DNA of 64,000 nt, taken from contig NZ_JBDOIO010000005.1 in the NCBI RefSeq assembly GCF_039831995.1, positions 620,001 through 684,000 of the forward strand, written 5' to 3'. The stretch is from Paenibacillus pabuli (GTDB lineage: Bacteria > Bacillota > Bacilli > Paenibacillales > Paenibacillaceae). The translations under genes and the position numbers were made by a program. Of the stretch, positions 11,569-20,632 are shown piece by piece. How positions within the stretch are numbered: position 1 is the stretch's first letter; each line of letters starts with the position of its first letter. Below the pieces are notes generated by a model. It was not told the DNA's origin, did not search any database, and saw only the letters and a list, made by a program, of their open reading frames with translations.

Positions 11569-12783
11569 TTATGTCGCTCGGGAATCACCATGGACGTTAT
11601 CCAGATATACATTTGGACAATATCCCGTGAAAATGAGCAATGCCTCATCCAGCATACGCATGACGCCTACTGCAGAGTAATCGAACCAGGGATCGCCGGT
11701 GATCAGGTGAGTCTGATACTGACGCACAGCGTTCAGCTGTCTCCATACTGGGGAGTGCTGCAGACTGAGCCAGTATGCTCGTGATACGGCCTCGGGACAT
11801 ACCATGATCAAGATCCGGTCCGGATTCATTAGAGTCAATTGTTCCAGCGTCAGCGGTGTATTGGTACTGGCATCGGGAAAGGTCTCCAGCTGCAATGCGC
11901 CATAGAGCACCTCCTCAATCCCTGGATTACTATAGAGATAGAGGCGCTGACCATATACCCGGATCACGGCCACTTTCTCGCGCCCCACTTCTTTTTGCAC
12001 GGATTCCCGCGCTTTCTCCACCCGCTTGTTATATAGTCCGATCCACTGTTCTGCCTGTTCCTCCCGTTCCAGGAACGCAGCAATCATGCGCAGCTGTGCA
12101 CGCCAATCGGTCTGATGCTTGGGTACAAAACAGCAAGGCGCAATCTCCGCAAGTCCTGCTTGATCCTCTTCACTGAGTTGATCGGTACCAATGATGGCGT
12201 CCGGCCGAATATGCACAAGCCGCTCCACATTCGCTTCGAATCTCCAACTGGTATAAGGATCTGTTAGTTTAAGATGTGACTGGATTTCCGTGCGGTGCGC
12301 GTTATAATAATACGCTGTCCATTTGGGGTCGATGGGCGCAGCAATGGGCATGACATTGAGGGCCAGCAGCTGTCCGATGACGCTGGAGGAGCAGGTGGCA
12401 ATGCGTTTTCTGGCGTTTTTGGCATAATCGGAAGGAGAAACGCCAACTTCTTTTTTGAATTTACGGCTGAAATAGTATTCATCGCTGTATCCGACTCTGA
12501 GCGCAATATCACGCAGCTTATACCCGGTTTCCTTCAGATAGCGCTTGGCACGGTTAATGCGAAGATCTGTAAGATACTCCATCGCGCTGAGACCGTAGGT
12601 TTTTTTGAAAAGATCGACAAAGTACTTCGGACTGATATTCGCTCTCTGAGCAAGATCGGCTATAGACAATGCTTCATCGTAATGCTCGTCCATATAGGCT
12701 TTTACCTCAGCGAGATCCGTCTTGGGACTGCGACTCATAACGGGGGTTCGCACAGCACGGTGCAATTCATTCTCCAGTAACAT
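11569..12783 (-). CDS. AraC-family regulator fused to a siderophore-binding-protein domain (Btr-like)
   Basis: 404 residues. Residues about 20-125 form a two-helix-turn-helix AraC domain (SIADLAQRANISPKYFVDLF, then LRDIALRVGYSDEYYFSRKF). Residues about 150-390 resemble a cytoplasmic FecB-type binding domain (NVERLVHIRPDAIIGTDQ). B. subtilis Btr has the same HTH-then-binding-domain order and activates siderophore uptake when it binds ferri-bacillibactin. This copy lacks the N-terminal cupin-like part that Btr has. AAAGGAG precedes ATG 12783, and a perfect Fur box lies about 93 bases upstream. It is probably an iron-repressed, siderophore-induced activator of the downstream locus. Confidence 0.85.
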   Translation of the reverse strand: MLLENELHRAVRTPVMSRSPKTDLAEVKAYMDEHYDEALSIADLAQRANISPKYFVDLFKKTYGLSAMEYLTDLRINRAKRYLKETGYKLRDIALRVGYSDEYYFSRKFKKEVGVSPSDYAKNARKRIATCSSSVIGQLLALNVMPIAAPIDPKWTAYYYNAHRTEIQSHLKLTDPYTSWRFEANVERLVHIRPDAIIGTDQLSEEDQAGLAEIAPCCFVPKHQTDWRAQLRMIAAFLEREEQAEQWIGLYNKRVEKARESVQKEVGREKVAVIRVYGQRLYLYSNPGIEEVLYGALQLETFPDASTNTPLTLEQLTLMNPDRILIMVCPEAVSRAYWLSLQHSPVWRQLNAVRQYQTHLITGDPWFDYSAVGVMRMLDEALLIFTGYCPNVYLDNVHGDSRAT

Positions 12784-12875
12784 GAGGCCACTCCTTTCGA
12801 TCTGTTTGATCAGTTTAATATGAAGCGTACAGCGTACGTTAAGGTCAGTATGACTGATTCACCATTTATCGACAA

Positions 12876-12890
12876 TGATAATCATTATCA
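12876..12890 (-). promoter_or_regulatory. Fur box (perfect 7-1-7)
   Basis: TGATAATCATTATCA, a perfect inverted repeat inside a longer 19-base match (12871-12889) to the classical Fur site with one mismatch. It lies upstream of the regulator gene and is the strongest iron-control signal in the window. Confidence 0.9.
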
Positions 12891-12982
12891 ATTAAAGTAT
12901 CACATTCTTTTCCTCTCAGTCAATCCATATATGGAAATATGTGCACCGTTTCTGTTCAATGACCACTGTCATCCATATGCAT

Positions 12983-13022
12983 AAAAAAAAGCCAACGACG
13001 TGACCATGCACGTGTTAGCTCT
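12983..13022 (-). terminator. Rho-independent terminator after the BI-1 gene
   Basis: An imperfect stem (AGCTAAC paired with GTTGGCT, extended by GTG/CAC) followed by eight T on the minus strand, just past the stop of the 13.06 kb gene. Confidence 0.75.
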
Positions 13023-13060
13023 TGGATTTAACCAGTGATCTCTATTCTATTTATTCGTTT

Positions 13061-13810
13061 CTAGTCCCGGCTCCGCAGCTTGCTGAGCAGGCGTAAAATC
13101 TCGATATACAGCCATACCAGAGTAACCATAAGCCCAAATGCGCCGTACCACTCCATATATTTTGGCGCACCTTGTTCAGCACCACTCTCAATAAAGTCAA
13201 AATCAAGCACCAGATTCAGTGCCGCCACGATAACGATCACGACGGAAATACCAATTCCGATCAAACTGTTGTCATGCAGATAGGGAACGGTAATCCCGAA
13301 CAATCCCAGCACGAAACTGAGCAGATACATGATCATAATGCCGCCGGTTGCCGCTACCACTCCCAGCTTGAAGTTCTCCGTAGCTTTGATCAGTCTTGTT
13401 TTGTAAGCGACCAGCAGGGCGATAAACACGGCCATGGTCAGCAAAGCAGCCTGTAAGGTGATGCCATTGTACAATGACTCGTAGGTTGCGGAGAGTGCGC
13501 CCAGGAACATGCCTTCCGCAATGGCATAGATGGGAACCAGATATGGTGCTGCCACAGGTTTGAATGAAATAATCAACGCCAGAATGAATCCGACGATTGC
13601 ACCTCCGATCGCCAGAGGAAGCACTTCCTGACCGTTAAAGAACATCATCCATGTCGCAAATGCACTGCCGAGCAGGATCACCAGCGTAATGAACGACTTG
13701 TTCACTGTGCCGTTAATCGTCATGTAACGCTGGTATCGATCATCTCCATATCCGCCGGCATTTTCAAATGTACTGTCTTTGAGTGTAGGGTTACCACTAC
13801 GTCCGATCAA
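13061..13810 (-). CDS. Bax inhibitor-1/YccA family membrane protein
   Basis: About 250 residues with seven hydrophobic segments, starting near FITLVILLGSAFATWMMFF and ending VTLVWLYIEILRLL. The family begins with a segment like RSGNPTLKDSTF, seen here right after the TTG at 13810, which has AGAGGTG eight bases upstream. ATG 13816 is an alternative. The frame stays open to 13984 and would add 58 soluble residues that are not typical of the family. YccA-type proteins interact with the FtsH protease in E. coli; the role in Firmicutes is not settled. Confidence 0.82.
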   Translation of the reverse strand: MIGRSGNPTLKDSTFENAGGYGDDRYQRYMTINGTVNKSFITLVILLGSAFATWMMFFNGQEVLPLAIGGAIVGFILALIISFKPVAAPYLVPIYAIAEGMFLGALSATYESLYNGITLQAALLTMAVFIALLVAYKTRLIKATENFKLGVVAATGGIMIMYLLSFVLGLFGITVPYLHDNSLIGIGISVVIVIVAALNLVLDFDFIESGAEQGAPKYMEWYGAFGLMVTLVWLYIEILRLLSKLRSRD

Positions 13811-14061
13811 ATCCATCACCTCTTTTATGTATTGGGTCAATCTTTTAAACCACTCTTTACGTTCTACATTTTCATTGATCTGTTCTACTGTTAAAATTCT
13901 TTCTATGTTCAAATGCAGACTTGGATGCAATCGGTCGATTACATCCTTATCCATCATTACTGCCCTGTAGGACATATGTCCCACGCTGTAAAATCATTCT
14001 CCAGCTGGGTACAGACTTTTCTTAAATGCTATTTCGTTGCTGTAGTTACTAGGCAGAAGGC

Positions 14062-14418
14062 TTAGTTATAGAACACTTTGTCTACATTGTATTTCGCACG
14101 CTTCGTATTAATGATATAGGTCTCGTAAATTTCGCGGTCTACGGCATCTTCCACCAGACAAACTTCAATGGTCGCCACTTCTTCCCGGTGGTTCTTCATT
14201 GGAGAAACGGTATCCTCAAAATGTTTTTTGATCCGCGGTCTCAATTTTCTTGCTTTCCCGACAAATAACAGCTCTCCATCGGCATTGTAAAACATGAAGA
14301 TTCCACCCTGTTCCCGCGTGATCAGGTGAAAATCGGTAAATCCGTAAATGTGGCTAAGCTGCGGGTTAACCTGCTTCGTGATGGTTACATCCGGTGTTGG
14401 TACGGTAATCTGAATCAT
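14062..14418 (-). CDS. Small GIY-YIG domain protein
   Basis: 118 residues. The central segment GIFMFYNADGELLFVGKARKLRPRIKKHF corresponds to a divergent GIY-YIG nuclease core; Arg and Lys follow in the expected places, while the first motif is degenerate. Stand-alone proteins of this size occur in Bacilli with no defined function. ATG 14418 is preferred over 14460 because GAGGAAGTGAG lies just upstream. It may be a nuclease-fold protein with reduced activity. Confidence 0.65.
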   Translation of the reverse strand: MIQITVPTPDVTITKQVNPQLSHIYGFTDFHLITREQGGIFMFYNADGELLFVGKARKLRPRIKKHFEDTVSPMKNHREEVATIEVCLVEDAVDREIYETYIINTKRAKYNVDKVFYN

Positions 14419-14546
14419 TGGGCTCACTTCCTCATTATCTATAGGCTTACATCCTATCATACATTATTACAGGAAACCATTTCATCCTATAAGATGCACA
14501 ATTCACGCTATTTTCAACTATTACGACAATAATTTCAAAAAAAAGG

Positions 14547-14575
14547 TTAACTTCCCTGATTCAAAGTGGTACTAT
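14547..14575 (+). promoter_or_regulatory. Sigma-A-type promoter of an apparently noncoding unit
   Basis: TTAACT, a 17-base spacer and TACTAT form a good vegetative promoter facing a stretch with no convincing ORF. Confidence 0.5.
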
Positions 14576-14581
14576 AGGGGT

Positions 14582-15021
14582 ATGAGGAAGAAATTGGGCA
14601 CTAAGACATACGTCTTTATATCTACTTCCGTCTATTGTACCCTATGAATCATGATCTTTTTCATACTGAATTCTGTAATGTGCGCACCACAACAAGAGGA
14701 CAGTTAGCAAGTACGCAAGTCTATAGCTTTTGGGATTCATCATTAATACGACCCTTGCAGCAAGCAAATGTAGAAAGACATTAATTGTAGAATGTAATGT
14801 AGAAAAGAAACAGATGTAGAACTAGATTCGAATTAGAAAGCCTGCAATTATAGTCAGTAATCAAGCAAATAGACACACGTAGAAGAACCGATAGCTATCG
14901 ATCCTAGAAAAAGAATGGTCATGCCATGCAATCTTAGTAAGTCATAACTTCATAACAGCAGATCTATATAGAATTGGATCAAGCTACACCCCCAGCCCGG
15001 CACGAAGCCAGGGCTTTTTTT
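14582..15021 (+). ncRNA. Candidate noncoding RNA, promoter to terminator
   Basis: This stretch is the core of an 845-base gene-free region (14419-15263). It begins after a sigma-A-type promoter and ends at a rho-independent terminator (stem 14994-15014, T run to 15021). The only ORF with a start near the 5' end has 21 codons and no ribosome binding site. Four copies of TGTAGAA lie within 53 bases (14769, 14786, 14798, 14815) and a related CGTAGAA follows near 14879. I could not match it to tmRNA, RNase P, 6S, SRP RNA or a known riboswitch. The rest of the gap, 15022-15165, shows nothing recognisable. Confidence 0.35.
14994..15021 (+). terminator. Rho-independent terminator of the candidate ncRNA
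   Basis: AGCCCGGC and GCCAGGGCT pair around a short loop and are followed by a run of T on the plus strand. No plus-strand gene precedes it. Confidence 0.7.
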
Positions 15022-15165
15022 ACATTGTGCTCCGGCTTCTAACCATCGCCGCGATCAACCGATTATCGTTTTTATCGTAAGCTACATCTTCCCCGGTGCC
15101 TTAAACCATTTATAACAACCCCGTATACTCATATCTAACTTCATTGAATCTTGAGTTCGCAGTAT

Positions 15166-15205
15166 ATTTAAAAGAAAAAGAGGCGCCGCCCAAGCGGCAC
15201 CTCTT
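15166..15205 (-). terminator. Rho-independent terminator of the MFS gene
   Basis: AAGAGGTGCCGC pairs with GCGGCGCCTCTT across a CTTGG-type loop, followed on the minus strand by a T-rich tail. Confidence 0.75.
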
Positions 15206-15263
15206 AAATTACTCAGAAAGATCCAATTATTTGAGGCGATAGCGGAGGGAACCCCGGCTTCCC

Positions 15264-16499
15264 CTACAAATGGGCCTTTCTTCTCCCCCGATTCAAATAA
15301 ATCATCAAAAACACAAAAGCCGCCGCAAAAGAAGCCGTAATGATCCAGATCGGAATCCGCGGATCGAGTGCGTACGCCCAGCCTCCCACGATGCCGGCCG
15401 GAGAAGTAAGCAGCAGGATCACGACGGAAAGCATCGAGAACACCTTCGCTCTTTTTTCATCGTCGATCGCGTTCTGGACGGCCGCTTCGAGGTACGGCGA
15501 GCTGATCATCAGTCCGACGGCGGCAAGCACAGTGCTCAGACCGATCCAGGCCAGATTTGACGTCGGCCACAGCACCAGCATGACGTTCGAAAGCATCGAC
15601 AGCGCAAAGCCCGCCATCATCGAGCGCGTTTCGCCTTCGGCCGGAATCTTTGGCATGATGAACCACAGTGCGAGCAGCATAATAATAGAAGAAACGGCGG
15701 GAACGAGCGAGATCAGTCCGCTGTCCACTTTCAGATAGTCGGCCAAATACAGCGAAAGATAGGTCGTTTTAAGCGTCATTTGAAAGTTGAACAGGATATA
15801 AACAACGAAGATCAGCATCAGACTGCGGCTGGCAAACAGGTCTCGGATCGCGCCGCTGTAGTCGATAAGACTCTTTTTGAGCCCGAGTTCCTTCGTCTCT
15901 TTCATTTTCCGATAGCCCATTTCCGTTTCCTTCGTGGTCAGGTGCCGCCCAATGAACTGGAAGGTCATCAGCACCGCACACAGCACATACATGATTCGCG
16001 TGCCGTCCACCAGTCCGTAATAATCGACCAGCAGACCGCCGAGCGGAGCGAACAAACCGCCGATAACGCCGATGATCTGAAGCAGCGTGAAAACGTAAGT
16101 CCGATCCTTTTTCGGGGTATCCTCGACGATCAGGCAATAGAAGGCGACATGCGGAACCCGCTGTAGCCCGTTGATGAATGTCGCAATGACGAAGAACCAG
16201 ACGTTTTGCGAAAAGGCAAAGATCAGCATTGCCACGCTCCAACTGAGCACATCGAAGATGAGGATGGCGCGCTTGCGTCCCATTCGGTCGGTCAAATACC
16301 CGCTCATGAATGATGACAGCACCTGCACGATCAGCCCGAGCGTGGTAATCCAGCCAATAGTGGTCTCGGTAACGCCCAGCTCATACATGTACAGCGTAGC
16401 ATAAGTCGCCATCATGCTGTACGGAATCAGGAAAAACGGTTCGAAAGCGAGGCAGCCCCGGCTGTTGCCGCGGAGTCTCGGGAAAAGCGTTCTTGCCAT
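15264..16499 (-). CDS. Major facilitator superfamily transporter
   Basis: 411 residues with about 12 membrane segments. The loop-2/3 signature appears as GYLTDRMGRKRAILI near residue 66, and a central charged loop (residues about 190-220) separates the two halves. The substrate cannot be told from sequence; the closest general class is MFS multidrug or sugar efflux. GGAGG lies about nine bases before ATG 16499. It is monocistronic, with its own terminator, and divergent from the MocR gene. Confidence 0.85.
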   Translation of the reverse strand: MARTLFPRLRGNSRGCLAFEPFFLIPYSMMATYATLYMYELGVTETTIGWITTLGLIVQVLSSFMSGYLTDRMGRKRAILIFDVLSWSVAMLIFAFSQNVWFFVIATFINGLQRVPHVAFYCLIVEDTPKKDRTYVFTLLQIIGVIGGLFAPLGGLLVDYYGLVDGTRIMYVLCAVLMTFQFIGRHLTTKETEMGYRKMKETKELGLKKSLIDYSGAIRDLFASRSLMLIFVVYILFNFQMTLKTTYLSLYLADYLKVDSGLISLVPAVSSIIMLLALWFIMPKIPAEGETRSMMAGFALSMLSNVMLVLWPTSNLAWIGLSTVLAAVGLMISSPYLEAAVQNAIDDEKRAKVFSMLSVVILLLTSPAGIVGGWAYALDPRIPIWIITASFAAAFVFLMIYLNRGRRKAHL

Positions 16500-16783
16500 G
16501 CGGGATTTCCTCCGGTGTCGTCATAGTAAATTTAAAGCGTTTTCGGTCATGCTAAAATATAGGTTACTATAGAAAAAGCAAGAAAAATAGAGGCAACGAA
16601 AAAGAAATTAACACGATTAACAAACGGCCGACCGGACTCTTACTTTGAATCCTTGCCTCTCCTTTGCAAAGCTTTTTTACATGTCCATGGATATCCAACC
16701 ACCTTGTGATGGAAACAGAGGTATCGTGGTTCTTTCGATGGGGTTTATAATATGGCAAGATAGCAAACAGAGGGAGTGATGGG

Positions 16784-18235
16784 ATGTATTCCGATCTGCA
16801 ACTGACGGAGGACCGCCCTGTATATATACAAGTCAAAGATTATATGAAGCGATTGATGCTCAAAGGCGGACTGCAGGCGAGGCAAAAGCTTCCTTCCACC
16901 CGTGAACTCAGTACACTGATGAAGGTTAGTCGCAGCACTGTCCTGCTCGCTTATGCCGAGCTTGAAGAAGAAGGTCTTATCTATGCGGTTAAAGGCAAAG
17001 GTAACTACGTCAGCTCCATGATTGAAACGCCTGAGCCAACCACCGGCTGGCAGCTGGATTGGAAGAGCCGCGTAAGCGATTATGCGATCCAGGCGGAACA
17101 ATATGACCTGATGAAACACGGCTCTGGTGCCGAACGTGGCGAGATTTCGTTTACCAGTATTGCCCCGGATGAGAAGCTGTTCGATCTGCACAACGTGAAG
17201 CGAGCCTTTCTCGATCGTATGTCTCTTGAAGGCGAAGTGCTGCTGAACTACGGATATGCGCAAGGCTATCGCCCCTTGATGAACTATCTGCTCCGGTACA
17301 TGGAGAACAAGGGTGTTGACCTGAGCGGCAAGGATATTCTGATTACCAACGGATTCACGGAAGGCTTCGATCTGGTGCTTGGTGCATTGCGCAGACAAAG
17401 CGGCAGAGCTCTATGTGAGAACCCTACACATCATACGGCCATCAAAAATCTGAAGCTTCACGAGTTCCAACTTACGGGGGTAGACATGGAGCCGGACGGA
17501 CTGAATTTGCAGCAGTTGGAACGCGAACTCGCTGCGAGCCCGTACGATCTGGCCTACTTGGTACCTTCCTATCACAATCCAACCGGAACCGTAACTTCTC
17601 CTGCCAAACGGGCAGAGATTATCCGGTTAATGAACCAGTACGAGGTGCCCATTATTGAAGACGGGTTCAACGAGGAGCTGCGTTATTCCGGTTCCCACGT
17701 CTCACCTCTCATCGCTAGTGCGGGCAAGGGCAATGGACTCGTCTATCTGGGCAGCTTCTCCAAGGTACTCTTTCCAGGGTTGAGAGTAGGCTGGGTCATT
17801 GCGGATGCAGCACTGATTGATTATTTGGAAAGCATGAAACGGGCCCGCAGCATTCACACCTCAACGCTGGATCAGTCCCTGCTCTATCAATACTTGAGCA
17901 ACGGCAATTTTGAGAAGTATCTGAAGCGGGCCCGCACGGAATATAAACGAAAATATGAACTGGTCGTGTGCTGCTTGCGCAAGTATCTGCCCATGTGCCA
18001 GATCTCCGGTGAGGGCGGTTTGCATTTGTTTGTACAATTTCCTGCGGGATACCGGACCCGAGAATTGCTGGCTGCCTGTAAGGTAAAGGGTGTGACCTTC
18101 ACGCCTGGGGATACCTTTTATCTGGAACCAGGTCAGGGATTAAATACGATGCGGCTGGGCTTCTCCAGAGTGAGCGATGATAATATTCGCCAAGGCATCC
18201 GCATCATTGGTGAGACCGCTGCTCAGATGAGCTGA
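16784..18235 (+). CDS. MocR/GabR-type GntR regulator with aminotransferase domain (DdlR-like)
   Basis: 483 residues. An N-terminal GntR winged helix (residues about 10-75, LPSTRELSTLMKVSRSTV) is joined to a fold-type I aminotransferase domain with YHNPTG, EDGFNEE and the PLP-lysine motif SFSKVLFPGLRVGW. Such regulators sense PLP with an amino compound. Brevibacillus DdlR, a MocR protein, controls the neighbouring D-Ala-D-Ala ligase gene; here a ddl gene follows after 33 bases in the same direction, so this is probably its counterpart. A TATAAT (16746-16751) lies 33 bases before the start. Confidence 0.9.
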   Translation: MYSDLQLTEDRPVYIQVKDYMKRLMLKGGLQARQKLPSTRELSTLMKVSRSTVLLAYAELEEEGLIYAVKGKGNYVSSMIETPEPTTGWQLDWKSRVSDYAIQAEQYDLMKHGSGAERGEISFTSIAPDEKLFDLHNVKRAFLDRMSLEGEVLLNYGYAQGYRPLMNYLLRYMENKGVDLSGKDILITNGFTEGFDLVLGALRRQSGRALCENPTHHTAIKNLKLHEFQLTGVDMEPDGLNLQQLERELAASPYDLAYLVPSYHNPTGTVTSPAKRAEIIRLMNQYEVPIIEDGFNEELRYSGSHVSPLIASAGKGNGLVYLGSFSKVLFPGLRVGWVIADAALIDYLESMKRARSIHTSTLDQSLLYQYLSNGNFEKYLKRARTEYKRKYELVVCCLRKYLPMCQISGEGGLHLFVQFPAGYRTRELLAACKVKGVTFTPGDTFYLEPGQGLNTMRLGFSRVSDDNIRQGIRIIGETAAQMS

Positions 18236-18268
18236 AACGGCTGAACGACAACGTTGGGAGGATAACAC

Positions 18269-19189
18269 ATGAAGGTTGGCGTGATTATGGGCGGTACTTC
18301 TTCCGAGCGGGATATTTCCCTGCTCACCGGACAGGAGATGATTGCCCATCTGGACAGGAATAAATATGAGGTCATTCCCATTGAGCTATGCAGCAAACGG
18401 GATCTGATTGACCAGTCGGCGGGAATTGATGTAGCCTTACTCGCACTGCATGGCAAATACGGCGAAGACGGTACAGTTCAGGGTACCCTGGAGTCGCTTG
18501 GCATTCCGTACACCGGATGCGGCGTCTTGTCCAGCAGCGTTTGTATGGATAAGGATATGTCCAAACAGCTCATGCACCACGCTGGCATACCTACCGGAGC
18601 GTGGGTGCAGGTGAGCCATGTGGAACAATTGTCATCCACGCCGGTGCAGCAATTGGTGTATCCAGTCGTGGTGAAGCCTAACTCGGGAGGTTCCAGTATT
18701 GGTACTCAGGTTGTCCAAGAGCCGTCCGCTCTTTCGGCTGCGGTTGAAGCGGCACTGGGTTGGGATGACACGGTCATGATTGAACAATATATCGCAGGGG
18801 AGGAAATTACCTGTGCCATTGTAGATGGCAAGATGCTCCCCGTTATCTCGATTCGTTCAAACGCCGAGTTCTTCGACTATAGTTCCAAATATAATGACGG
18901 CGGTGCTGAGGAGCAAGTGGTTGAACTGCCTACAGACATTCACCAACGCGTGGAAGCTGCCGCGCTGGCCTGTTACCGTGTGCTGAAATGCAGTGTCTAC
19001 GCCCGCGTGGATATGATCATTCGTGATGACATGCCATATGTGCTTGAAGTCAACACCCTGCCTGGTCTTACCCGTAACAGCCTTCTGCCGAAAAGTGCAG
19101 CCGCTGCGGGCATTTCTTTTACGGAGCTGCTGGATACCATCATCGAACTCTCACTGAAGGAACGAAATAAGGAGGCAAAGCTGTCATGA
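18269..19189 (+). CDS. ddl: D-alanine-D-alanine ligase
   Basis: ATP-grasp enzyme of 306 residues that joins two D-alanines for peptidoglycan precursors. Key parts are MGGTSSERDISLLTG (N-terminal ligand site), HGKYGEDGTVQG, the ATP-binding VVKPNSGGSSIG, ARVDM and the metal and substrate site LEVNTLPGLT. The length is that of the short DdlB-type class. GGGAGG precedes the ATG. It is co-transcribed with the MocR gene upstream and overlaps the GNAT start downstream (ATGA). Confidence 0.95.
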   Translation: MKVGVIMGGTSSERDISLLTGQEMIAHLDRNKYEVIPIELCSKRDLIDQSAGIDVALLALHGKYGEDGTVQGTLESLGIPYTGCGVLSSSVCMDKDMSKQLMHHAGIPTGAWVQVSHVEQLSSTPVQQLVYPVVVKPNSGGSSIGTQVVQEPSALSAAVEAALGWDDTVMIEQYIAGEEITCAIVDGKMLPVISIRSNAEFFDYSSKYNDGGAEEQVVELPTDIHQRVEAAALACYRVLKCSVYARVDMIIRDDMPYVLEVNTLPGLTRNSLLPKSAAAAGISFTELLDTIIELSLKERNKEAKLS

Positions 19190-19644
19190 GTCAGGATGTA
19201 ACGATACGCAGCAGTACTACGGAAGATCTGCAGGATATGGTCATTCTCATGGACCAACTCGGCTATCCCACAACGTACGCCGAAATGAAGGAACGTTATG
19301 CCCACATTGCTGCTGATGCCAATTTTAATACACTCGTTGCTGAGGTCCGTGGACGTGTGGTCGGATTGATTGGCTTGCAGACATCTTACCTGTATGAGAA
19401 AAACGGACAGCACTGCCGCATCATGGCACTCATCGTGCATGATCAGTTCAGAGGCACCGGCATAGGCCGTCAGTTGATACTGGCAGCAGAACAATGGGCC
19501 GCTGACCAAGGTGTAGATTCGCTCTCCTTGAACAGCGGTAACCGTCCCGATCGCGTGGCGGCACATGAGTTTTACCGCCAGCTGGGCTTTACCGCCGGGA
19601 GTACTGGATTCAGCAAAAAGCCACAGGCTCTTCAACATGCCTAA
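19186..19644 (+). CDS. GNAT N-acetyltransferase
   Basis: 152 residues with one GNAT fold. The acetyl-CoA loop reads HDQFRGTGIGRQL, and NRVAAHEFYRQLGF-type residues form the late motif (RPDRVAAHEFYRQLGF). The start overlaps the ddl stop by four bases, indicating translational coupling. The substrate is unknown; the aminoglycoside 6'-acetyltransferase-like profile of the family and the cell-wall operon suggest a small amine or an amino-acid derivative. Confidence 0.85.
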   Translation: MSQDVTIRSSTTEDLQDMVILMDQLGYPTTYAEMKERYAHIAADANFNTLVAEVRGRVVGLIGLQTSYLYEKNGQHCRIMALIVHDQFRGTGIGRQLILAAEQWAADQGVDSLSLNSGNRPDRVAAHEFYRQLGFTAGSTGFSKKPQALQHA

Positions 19645-19664
19645 AGCTCGATAGTCATGATAAT

Positions 19665-19707
19665 AAAAACGCCTGTCCCCCAATCTTGCTGGGAGCAGGC
19701 GTTTTTT
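19665..19707. terminator. Bidirectional terminator
   Basis: AACGCCTGTCCC and GGGAGCAGGCGTT pair around a short loop, with A before and T after. It serves the plus-strand ddl operon and the convergent SDR gene. Confidence 0.8.
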
Positions 19708-19724
19708 GGTGATGGAGATAACAC

Positions 19725-20510
19725 TTAATATTTGGCTGACTGCGCACCATCGATGGGTATAATGGCACCGTTGATAAACGGAGCTTCACCGGATAGCAGG
19801 AATGCTACGAGGCGCCCCACTTCTTTTGGATCACCCAGACGTTTCGCCGGATTATCCTTCACGAATTCCTTGGATGCAGACTCCCAGTCATTCGGGTTGA
19901 TTTGTTTAAATGAACCAATAACCATGTCTGTCAGAATGGCTCCTGGAGCAATCGCATTGATGCTAATGCCATGCTCGGCATACTCTATGGCAGCATCCTT
20001 GGTCATGCCTGCTACGGCATGTTTACTCGCGCCATAAGCGATCTGGTTTGGCACGGCACGGATGCCGCCTACAGAGGAAGTGTTAACAATGTAGCCTTCT
20101 CCCTGTTTTTTCATCACAGGCAACACATGCTTCAATCCGTAAAATACACCCTTCAGGTTGATATCAATGACCTTGTTGAACATGTCTGTCTCGTAGTTCT
20201 CAATGAGATTCTGTTTGCCTTCGATCCCAGCGTTGTTGAAAAACGCATCAATACGGCCAAAACCGTTCACGGTATCGCTGACATACTTCTTCACAGCTTC
20301 TTCATCTGCTACGTCGCCTTCGATCAGCAGAAACTCGGCATGCTGCACCTCGTCAGAGATGATACGCTTCGTCTCCCCCAGCGCCTTCATGTTTACATCG
20401 ACAAGCGCAAGCTTCGCTCCTTCTCGCGCAACTTCAACAGCCGCGGCCCTGCCCAATCCGGAACCACCACCTGTAATCAGGACCACTTTACCTGCAAATC
20501 GTTCTGTCAT
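19725..20510 (-). CDS. Short-chain dehydrogenase/reductase
   Basis: Classical SDR of 261 residues. The cofactor motif TGGGSGLG, NNAG, a serine in NTSSVGG and the YGASK catalytic motif are present, and the C-terminus has INGAIIPIDGAQSAKY. Asp after the second strand (ALVDVN) suggests NAD preference. AAGGAGG lies eight bases before the ATG. The substrate cannot be predicted; the gene stands alone. Confidence 0.88.
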   Translation of the reverse strand: MTERFAGKVVLITGGGSGLGRAAAVEVAREGAKLALVDVNMKALGETKRIISDEVQHAEFLLIEGDVADEEAVKKYVSDTVNGFGRIDAFFNNAGIEGKQNLIENYETDMFNKVIDINLKGVFYGLKHVLPVMKKQGEGYIVNTSSVGGIRAVPNQIAYGASKHAVAGMTKDAAIEYAEHGISINAIAPGAILTDMVIGSFKQINPNDWESASKEFVKDNPAKRLGDPKEVGRLVAFLLSGEAPFINGAIIPIDGAQSAKY

Positions 20511-20632
20511 AACGTTGGCCTCCTTTTGTTAATTACAAACCTAACATGTCAGTACCCGTTTGGTTGTTTACTCCAATCAAGTCAGAGATTCATTAAGACC
20601 ATTCGATTAATCAGGTTAGTATGCTTCCATAA

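Noticed and set aside
16745..17398. 217-codon minus-strand ORF over the MocR gene
   Set aside because: It is antisense to a well-supported gene with conserved aminotransferase motifs; its composition reflects the complement of that gene.
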